From positions 1 to 9,404 of the forward strand of contig JAJZSC010000079.1 of assembly GCA_021849995.1 (NCBI GenBank): a stretch of DNA of 9,404 bases, in the 5' to 3' direction. How positions within the stretch are numbered: the first letter of the stretch is position 1; each line of letters starts with the position of its first letter. Shown piece by piece: positions 5,384-9,404 of the stretch. The position numbers and the translations under genes were made by a program. The stretch is from Bacillota bacterium. Its GTDB lineage: Bacteria; Bacillota; Desulfitobacteriia; Desulfitobacteriales; Desulfitobacteriaceae. A model generated the notes under the pieces. That model saw only the letters and a list, made by a program, of their open reading frames with translations, was not told the origin of the DNA and searched no databases.

Positions 5384-6079
5384 ATGAATAACCTAAAAGT
5401 TTTAATTGCTGATGATGAAGAAAAAATTCGTCAAGCGATTAGTGTGTACTTAAAAAGGGAAGGTTGCACCGTGGGGGAAGCAGCAGATGGACAAGAGGCA
5501 TTAACAAGGTTGGGCACAGATTTCTGGGACGTTGTTATTTTAGATTTGATGATGCCGAAGATGGATGGATTAGAGGTGTGTCAGGAAGTCAGAAAAGTAT
5601 CTGATGTCCCAATCATAATCCTTACTGCTAAAACTGAAGAGATAGATAGAATACAGGGTTTTGAGAGCGGTGCGGATGACTACGTTAGTAAGCCTTTTAG
5701 TCTCAGAGAGCTAATGGCCAGGATAAAAGCAGTTACTCGCAGAAACCTTAAAACAGAAAATCACCTCATAAGGTGTCCTGGATTGAGCTTGAATCTAATC
5801 ACCCGTGAAGTTGTGGTTATGGATAAGCCTGTTTGGCTAACCATTAAAGAATTTGAATTACTTTCTATACTGGCAAGGTATCCTGGGAAGATTTTCAGTC
5901 GGGAACAACTACTGATACAAGTTTGGAATTATGACTATAGAGGTGAGGCAAGAACGGTTGACACTCATATCAATCGTTTGCGCGAGAAACTCAGGGTAAA
6001 TGGTGCACCTTCTTATATAAGTACAATGTGGGGGATTGGCTATAAATTTGAACTAAGTCCAGGTGAATCCGAGGTATAA
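5384..6079 (+). CDS. OmpR/PhoB-family response regulator, no kinase adjacent
   Basis: 231 aa from ATG 5384 (MNNLKVLIADDEE), preceded by GGAGGGAAGG; ATG 5360 would add eight residues before the receiver and is less likely. Receiver domain residues 3-118: acidic pair Asp10-Asp11, phospho-acceptor Asp54 in VVILDLMMPKMDG, Thr81 in LTAKT, Lys103 in VSKPFS. All key residues are present. The winged-helix DNA-binding domain (about 128-223) has WLTIKEFELL, SREQLLIQVW, the recognition helix RTVDTHINRLREKL and GIGYKF. It should bind DNA as a dimer on direct repeats, and the TTCAY repeats at 5205, 6099 and 8117 are the obvious candidate sites. No histidine kinase gene follows; the next gene, after a 120-base gap, is a SHOCT miniprotein, so within this window the regulator is an orphan. 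Its stimulus is unknown. Confidence 0.95.
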   Translation: MNNLKVLIADDEEKIRQAISVYLKREGCTVGEAADGQEALTRLGTDFWDVVILDLMMPKMDGLEVCQEVRKVSDVPIIILTAKTEEIDRIQGFESGADDYVSKPFSLRELMARIKAVTRRNLKTENHLIRCPGLSLNLITREVVVMDKPVWLTIKEFELLSILARYPGKIFSREQLLIQVWNYDYRGEARTVDTHINRLREKLRVNGAPSYISTMWGIGYKFELSPGESEV

Positions 6080-6098
6080 ATCCGAGGGTATCATTATA

Positions 6099-6152
6099 TT
6101 CACAAGAAATTCATTACTTTTTCATTATTATTAAACATAAATGTAATAATAT
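6099..6152 (+). promoter_or_regulatory. TTCAY triple direct repeat + TAATAT in front of the SHOCT gene
   Basis: TTCAC 6099, TTCAT 6110, TTCAT 6121, each 11 bp apart, then 21 nt and TAATAT (6147-6152). Bases 6099-6125 match 8117-8143 at 26 of 27 positions. The third element lies where a -35 would be, fitting an activator that replaces it. Confidence 0.72.
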
Positions 6153-6199
6153 TAGGTTAAGAAAAATTTTCTAGTTGAAAGAAGAGAGGAGAATTTGTC

Positions 6200-6382
6200 A
6201 TGATGTTTGGATGGCTGTTTATTATCTTGCTGATTGCGTTCTTTTTCTTTCCCGGTAATCAAGTATCAACGAGCACAGGTGGCAGGTCTACGGATGCTAT
6301 AGGTATTTTGAGAGATCGCTATGCACGTGGAGAAATCGATTCTGCTGAATATCATCGCAGAAAATCAGAATTAGAACGCTAA
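6200..6382 (+). CDS. Membrane-anchored SHOCT-domain miniprotein
   Basis: 60 aa. Start ATG 6200 (ATG 6203 also possible) with GAGAGGAG about eight bases upstream. Residues 2-18 form one very hydrophobic helix. A short Ser/Thr/Gly linker leads to a C-terminal SHOCT motif of about 25 residues (AIGILRDRYARGEIDSAEYHRRKSELE). SHOCT is a short helical module often found at protein ends, thought to mediate oligomerisation, without catalytic residues. The promoter at 6099 suggests control by the OmpR-type regulator just upstream. In other bacteria small membrane proteins can tune two-component signalling; here that is a guess from position. Confidence 0.9.
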   Translation: MMFGWLFIILLIAFFFFPGNQVSTSTGGRSTDAIGILRDRYARGEIDSAEYHRRKSELER

Positions 6383-6417
6383 AGCAAATTGACTTAACTT
6401 AAATTTTTAAATGCAAA

Positions 6418-6566
6418 CGGCTGAATCTAAGTGACTACAACTGAAATTGAGTGTTTTACTTAGAACGGGGGATAATTCCTTTGGGGTGAATCATGAATTA
6501 ACATGTAGGGCTTACACCTTAGCGCCCGAACCCGTCAACTAACCTCGTAAGCCTTCGAAAGGTGGA
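6418..6566 (+). promoter_or_regulatory. c-di-AMP riboswitch (ydaO/yuaA class) controlling the NlpC/P60 gene
   Basis: The strongly conserved core of this class is present in order: GAATC, then a stem TCTAAGT/ACTTAGA (6426-6432 with 6458-6464), GAACGGGGGA, TTGGGGTGAAT, ATGTAGGG, CCGAACCCGTCA, CTAACCTCGTAAGCC and GAAAGG. The closing stem is GGCT (6419-6422) with AGCC (6550-6553). The class binds c-di-AMP and in Firmicutes usually turns off cell-wall hydrolase and potassium-transport genes. CACCTT (6515-6520) can pair with AAGGTG (6559-6564), the pseudoknot strand of the class, which here is also the ribosome binding site of the gene starting at 6576. No terminator fits in the 10 bases left, so control of translation start is likely. 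Confidence 0.93.
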
Positions 6567-6575
6567 CAAACGTCA

Positions 6576-7331
6576 GTGTTTTTATACCGAACTATCAGAT
6601 TTGGAGTAGTTACTGCTGTTACTCTGGTGTTAGGCTCAGGCCTAATTTATTCTGCAGACGGATTTCCTTACTCTAATAGAAATTCAACAAATTTGGAACA
6701 GACTGTAGACAATTATAAACAGATTAAAGTTAGTACCCCTAGTGAGAGTCTCAAAGAGATATCCCAAAAAATTAACTCGATTGACAAGGAGAAAGTCCAG
6801 GCTGCAAAAGCTGAAACTCTTGAACAAAAGGGATCTTCACCAGTAAAAGAGCCAAGTTCTGAGAAAGACTCAAACTCAAAGAAGGCCCAAATTGCAGCAA
6901 TTGAACTTAAACCTAGGCCTACAGATACTAAAAAAACACCTAGCTCACAAGTTTCAAGAGGGGAATCCAAAACTGAAACCCTTATTAAAAATGCTCTCAG
7001 TCTTCAAGGTGTACCGTATTTATGGGGTGGAACAACCAGAAAAGGTTTCGATTGCTCTGGTTTTGTAAGATATGTGTTCTCTGCCTCGGGAATCAGCCTG
7101 CCACGTACTTCATTTGAGCAATACCAGGTCGGAGTTCCAGTAAGTCGTAGTGAGCTTCAACCAGGTGATTTGGTGTTCTTTCAAACTTACAAGAAGGGGC
7201 CATCAGATGTACGAATATATATCGGCGGCGGTAAAACAATTGGTGCTTCCAGCGACGGAGTGGCAATTCATAGTCTCTCAGAAAGTTATTGGACAAGAAA
7301 TTATTATGGAGCTCGACGGATTATAAACTAA
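6576..7331 (+). CDS. Exported NlpC/P60-family protein lacking the catalytic His
   Basis: 251 aa. GTG start, AAAGGTGG (6558-6565) ten bases upstream. Residues 1-27 form a signal peptide or anchor (RTIRFGVVTAVTLVLGSGL). Residues 28-130 are a polar Lys/Ser/Glu/Pro linker. The NlpC/P60 domain covers about 132-251: GVPYLWGG, nucleophile Cys160 in FDCSGFV, LPRTSFEQ, LQPGDLVFF and the terminal YYGARRI. Members cut peptide cross-bridges of peptidoglycan with a Cys-His-polar triad. In the usual SHVGIYIG the His is here Asp211 (SDVRIYIG), and the usual third His 12 residues on is Gly223 (KTIGASS). The fold looks complete, so the protein may bind rather than cut peptidoglycan, or His232 may substitute. 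Expression is under the c-di-AMP riboswitch. A strong terminator closes the unit. Confidence 0.92.
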   Translation: MFLYRTIRFGVVTAVTLVLGSGLIYSADGFPYSNRNSTNLEQTVDNYKQIKVSTPSESLKEISQKINSIDKEKVQAAKAETLEQKGSSPVKEPSSEKDSNSKKAQIAAIELKPRPTDTKKTPSSQVSRGESKTETLIKNALSLQGVPYLWGGTTRKGFDCSGFVRYVFSASGISLPRTSFEQYQVGVPVSRSELQPGDLVFFQTYKKGPSDVRIYIGGGKTIGASSDGVAIHSLSESYWTRNYYGARRIIN

Positions 7332-7364
7332 ATGAACGTAACAATTTAGTGACTTTGCCGGGAT

Positions 7365-7400
7365 AAAAATAAGGAGCAGTTTTACTGCGCCTTATTTTTT
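7365..7400. terminator. Strong bidirectional terminator after the NlpC/P60 gene
   Basis: AAAAATAAGG plus GCAGT (7365-7380) pairs with ACTGC plus CCTTATTTTT (7384-7400), with one A/G mismatch and a TTT loop, ending in six T. The minus strand also ends in T5, so it can serve the convergent gene at 7477. Confidence 0.92.
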
Positions 7401-7476
7401 AGGCCCTTTCGTAATAGGTTAGGCTATTGCAGCCCTCCAACAACTGATTTACTGTCATCTTTTTCGGGCATTTATT

Positions 7477-7950
7477 TTAAACACAATTGTTGAGACCACT
7501 TAAAACTCCCGCTACGAAGCGCGCCACCCAAATAGTCCCTAGACCAATGCTTAAAGCAGCAGGAACAAAGGAGACTAGCTTGCCTAGTTTCTCGCCTTGG
7601 GGGCGGTTATATAGACGGCTGAAACACTTTCCAGCAACCAATGCATAAAAACTCATACTAGAAATTACACCCAAACCGTAGATTGAAATAAACATCCCTA
7701 CTGAATAGATATTGGGGGCAGCAGCTACTGGGCCAAACAGCATAACACCGGCAGTACCGACTAATCCGGTCATAAAACCTGTAAACAGAGGACCCCAGCG
7801 AAATACTTTTTTGTCCATACTAGTCATTTCGGGCATAGAAGCGTGTGGCTGTTTTTGACGCATAGGCCGAACAATTCGACGGTAAATACCCCAGATTCCC
7901 AATAACATTAGTAAAATCCCGGAAAAGAGGGTAAAAGCTTGCTCAAAAAT
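7477..7950 (-). pseudogene. 5'-truncated UreH/TauE-SafE-like membrane transporter remnant
   Basis: The frame is open on the minus strand from 7950, directly after an in-frame TAA (7953-7951). It reads EQAFTLFSGILLMLLGIWGIYRR, clearly the inside of a transmembrane protein, so ATG at 7908 falls in mid-helix and no ribosome binding site is seen there. Downstream features are a polar loop, then GFMTGLVGTAGVML, ISIYGLGVISSMSFYALVAGK and SFVPAALSIGLGTIWVARF. This order resembles the C-terminal three helices of UreH/nickel-transporter-like proteins of the sulfite-exporter superfamily. The N-terminal half, with its usual metal-site His motif, is absent; the upstream 280 bases are AT-rich intergenic DNA. 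The remnant is therefore probably non-functional. A small stand-alone membrane protein (143 aa from 7908) cannot be excluded. Confidence 0.7.
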
Positions 7951-8116
7951 TTAAATTCATCAATTGTCTACTTTACAGATCAAATTTATCTATGTAATTC
8001 TCGACAATTACCTGTGTTATACATATTTTTCAATTTTATAATGGGGATAAATTCTTTTTAATTAAAGGTAAAGCGCAACATAGATTGATCAAAGTCAAAC
8101 CTTAGAAAATCATATC

Positions 8117-8170
8117 TTCACAAGAAATTCATTACTCTTTCATAGTTGCTTAATATTGATATCATAACAT
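8117..8170 (+). promoter_or_regulatory. TTCAY triple direct repeat + TAACAT in front of the 8230/CcdA operon
   Basis: TTCAC 8117, TTCAT 8128, TTCAT 8139, each 11 bp apart, then 21 nt and TAACAT (8165-8170). Geometry is identical to the sites at 5205 and 6099. The remainder of the 7951-8229 gap is AT-rich with no gene seen. Confidence 0.72.
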
Positions 8171-8229
8171 AAGCTTAAGAATTATTTGTTATTAGCAATC
8201 AATGGAATTAAACGATAGGGGGATTTTAT

Positions 8230-8727
8230 ATGAAATCTAAGTTTTTGGTAGTATTACTGATCTTTGTCGGGATAGCCGGTGTTGTCTGGGGTTTATCCGA
8301 AGTTAAGGGTACAACTGGAGATGCAAAGATCGCTGCGGCAGCAGGCTCTTCAGGTACTTCAGGTTCTTTGAGGCAAGGGGTTAAGTCAAAACCAATTCTT
8401 AATGAACAAGGTGGTATAGAAGTTAGTGTTGTTTGGGAGAAACTTCCCCCTGAAGCAAAAGCTCAGAAGTTTGAAATAGGATTAAGCAATCACGTTTTAG
8501 ATCTCGACAGCTACGATTTTGTAAGGAATGTCAAGCTGCAATTAGATGGCAAGAGCATTCCGATTCAGGTAGAGTCTCCAAATAAGGGTGGGGCTGGACA
8601 CCATGTATCATCGGCAATTCTGATCAAGAGTGCTGAATTGGAGAAAGTCCAACCTGGTACAAAGCTCGATCTAATAATTGAGAAGGTCGGAGATACTCCG
8701 AGCCGTATCTTCTCCTTTGTTTATTAA
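8230..8727 (+). CDS. Membrane-anchored extracellular protein with beta-type domain, partner of CcdA
   Basis: 165 aa. ATG 8230 with AGGGGG about eight bases upstream. A Lys-flanked N-terminal hydrophobic helix (residues 4-21) lacks a clear cleavage site, so it is probably an anchor. An Ala/Gly/Ser linker (33-47) leads to a compact domain (61-165): GGIEVSVVWEKLPP, FEIGLSNHVLDLDSYDF, then GGAGHHVSSAIL and FSFVY. Alternating hydrophobic residues suggest a beta sandwich. I have seen the pattern SxHxxDLxxxD...GHH in uncharacterised exported proteins but cannot name the family securely. His88, His124 and His125 are candidate metal ligands. There is no Cys, so it is not itself a thioredoxin. The CcdA gene starts 12 nt later in the same operon, suggesting a shared role in extracellular thiol-disulfide or metal handling. 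The TTCAY site at 8117 suggests control by the OmpR-type regulator. Confidence 0.85.
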   Translation: MKSKFLVVLLIFVGIAGVVWGLSEVKGTTGDAKIAAAAGSSGTSGSLRQGVKSKPILNEQGGIEVSVVWEKLPPEAKAQKFEIGLSNHVLDLDSYDFVRNVKLQLDGKSIPIQVESPNKGGAGHHVSSAILIKSAELEKVQPGTKLDLIIEKVGDTPSRIFSFVY

Positions 8728-8739
8728 GGAGGAGAGTTA

Positions 8740-9404
8740 ATGAGTACTTCGTTATTAATAATTGCCTTCGCGGCAGGTATCCTTTCATTTTTGTCACCAT
8801 GTATCGTACCAATGCTGGGAGTTTATTTTTCCCTAATAACGGGTATGACTGCATCTGAATTGAGAGAAAATGCGTTAGATCCCCATTTGCGTGTTAGAGT
8901 GATTAAGAACACCTTAGCATTTGTTGCGGGATTTGGGCTGGTGTTTACAGCGGCAGGCGCTTTAGCTGCGCAAATGGGTGCCATCTTGAGTAAATGGCAG
9001 GGATTTTTGAATGCATTAGGCGGTACAGTAGTTTTGATCCTTGCCTTAAAACTTTTAGGAGTATTTGATCTTCCGTTTTTAAGCAGACTTCACTGGGAGC
9101 CGGCTTTTTTTGAGAAGTTAAGGACTAAAGCGACTCGGAGTGCCTGGTCATCATTTGTAGTAGGACTGTTGTTTGCAATAGCTTGTTCGCATTGTATTGC
9201 ACCTACCCTTTTATCCATCTTGACTATGGCCGGTGCTACTAAAGATGCCTTTAGTGGTATGATAGTGATGGCAATATTCTCATTAGGGTTGGCAATCCCA
9301 TATGTATTGGCAGGGCTTTCCTTTAACCGTGTTATTAGTTCTTTGAAAAAGTTTAGAAGCAGGCAGTATGTGGCTGAGCGCATTGCAGGAGTTTTGATGC
9401 TGTA
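8740..9404 (+). CDS. ccdA: CcdA/DsbD-family thiol-disulfide transmembrane transporter (3' end outside window)
   Basis: ATG 8740 preceded by AAGGAGGAGAG; 221 full codons remain open to the window end. The start reads FAAGILSFLSPCIVPMLGVYFSL, the hallmark first helix of CcdA with Cys21 in SPCxxP. Further helices lie at about 58-82 and 88-108; another, at about 138-162, contains ACSHCIAPTL with Cys149 and Cys152, and one more covers about 174-195. CcdA proteins pass reducing power from cytoplasmic thioredoxin to extracellular thiol proteins, for example in cytochrome c maturation or spore formation. The canonical second Cys sits in TPCxGP; here Cys152 is the match and Cys149 makes a CSHC motif, an extra Cys. 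It follows the 8230 gene by 12 nt in one operon. The gene symbol marks the family, not a proven role. Confidence 0.9.
   Translation, partial: MSTSLLIIAFAAGILSFLSPCIVPMLGVYFSLITGMTASELRENALDPHLRVRVIKNTLAFVAGFGLVFTAAGALAAQMGAILSKWQGFLNALGGTVVLILALKLLGVFDLPFLSRLHWEPAFFEKLRTKATRSAWSSFVVGLLFAIACSHCIAPTLLSILTMAGATKDAFSGMIVMAIFSLGLAIPYVLAGLSFNRVISSLKKFRSRQYVAERIAGVLML

Noticed and set aside
6713..6970. Minus-strand frame inside the NlpC/P60 gene
   Set aside because: Shadow of the Lys/Ser/Glu-rich linker; no start signals.
9090..9383. Minus-strand frame of 97 codons near the window end
   Set aside because: Antisense to the clearly recognisable CcdA gene.
1..9404. CRISPR array, tRNA or rRNA genes, insertion sequence ends
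   Set aside because: I saw no regularly spaced repeats with unique spacers, no tRNA cloverleaf or rRNA motifs, and no transposase motifs or terminal inverted repeats.

Overview
The window looks like chromosomal DNA of a low-GC, Gram-positive, endospore-former-type Firmicute of the class Clostridia. A Peptococcaceae member such as Desulfosporosinus or Desulfitobacterium is my guess from gene style, not something I could test. Supporting signs are strong GGAGG ribosome binding sites, a SigI/RsgI pair, a ydaO-type c-di-AMP riboswitch in front of a cell-wall NlpC/P60 gene, a diderm-free export style (a lipobox lipoprotein and Sec-type signal peptides) and many U-tailed terminators. Almost everything encoded here is regulatory or sits in or outside the membrane.

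Layout. 1-466: end of a NarL/LuxR-type response regulator resembling DevR/DosR, broken by an in-frame TAA in the linker, followed by a terminator. 467-756: a regulatory gap with several inverted repeats built on ACAATT/AATTGT. 757-1660: two small unrecognised multi-pass membrane proteins in one operon. 1661-2045: mostly non-coding, with a possible decayed reading frame. 2046-2282: a tiny lipoprotein made of MKDQQ/MMDQQ repeats that seems to start at CTG. 2390-2430: a bidirectional hairpin. 2534-4316 (minus): rsgI and sigI. 4344-4441: two divergent SigI-type promoters. 4556-5044: a secreted Met/Gln/Asn-rich protein. 5384-6079: an OmpR-type response regulator with no kinase beside it. 6200-6382: a membrane-anchored SHOCT miniprotein. 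6418-6566: c-di-AMP riboswitch. 6576-7331: an NlpC/P60 protein whose catalytic His is missing. 7477-7950 (minus): a 5'-truncated UreH/TauE-like membrane gene. 8230-8727 and 8740-end: a membrane-anchored beta-type domain protein and a CcdA-family thiol-disulfide transporter (cut by the window end).

How the parts may work together. Two regulatory circuits can be read directly from the DNA. (i) SigI circuit: the sigI-rsgI operon and the secreted Met-rich gene diverge from a shared region in which both strands carry ACCCC(C/T)-N20-CGAA, so SigI probably drives itself and the Met-rich protein. The extracellular tail of RsgI is itself Met/Asn/Ser/Gly-rich, like the target protein. (ii) Response-regulator circuit: a three-part direct repeat TTCAC-N6-TTCAT-N6-TTCAY, followed 21 nt later by TAANAT, occurs three times with identical geometry. 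It lies in front of the OmpR-type regulator, the SHOCT gene and the 8230/CcdA operon, which suggests an autoregulated local regulon. Three separate exported Met-rich polypeptides within 3 kb, next to a thiol-disulfide transporter, suggest an envelope metal (Cu/Ag) or oxidant response. That function is inference only.
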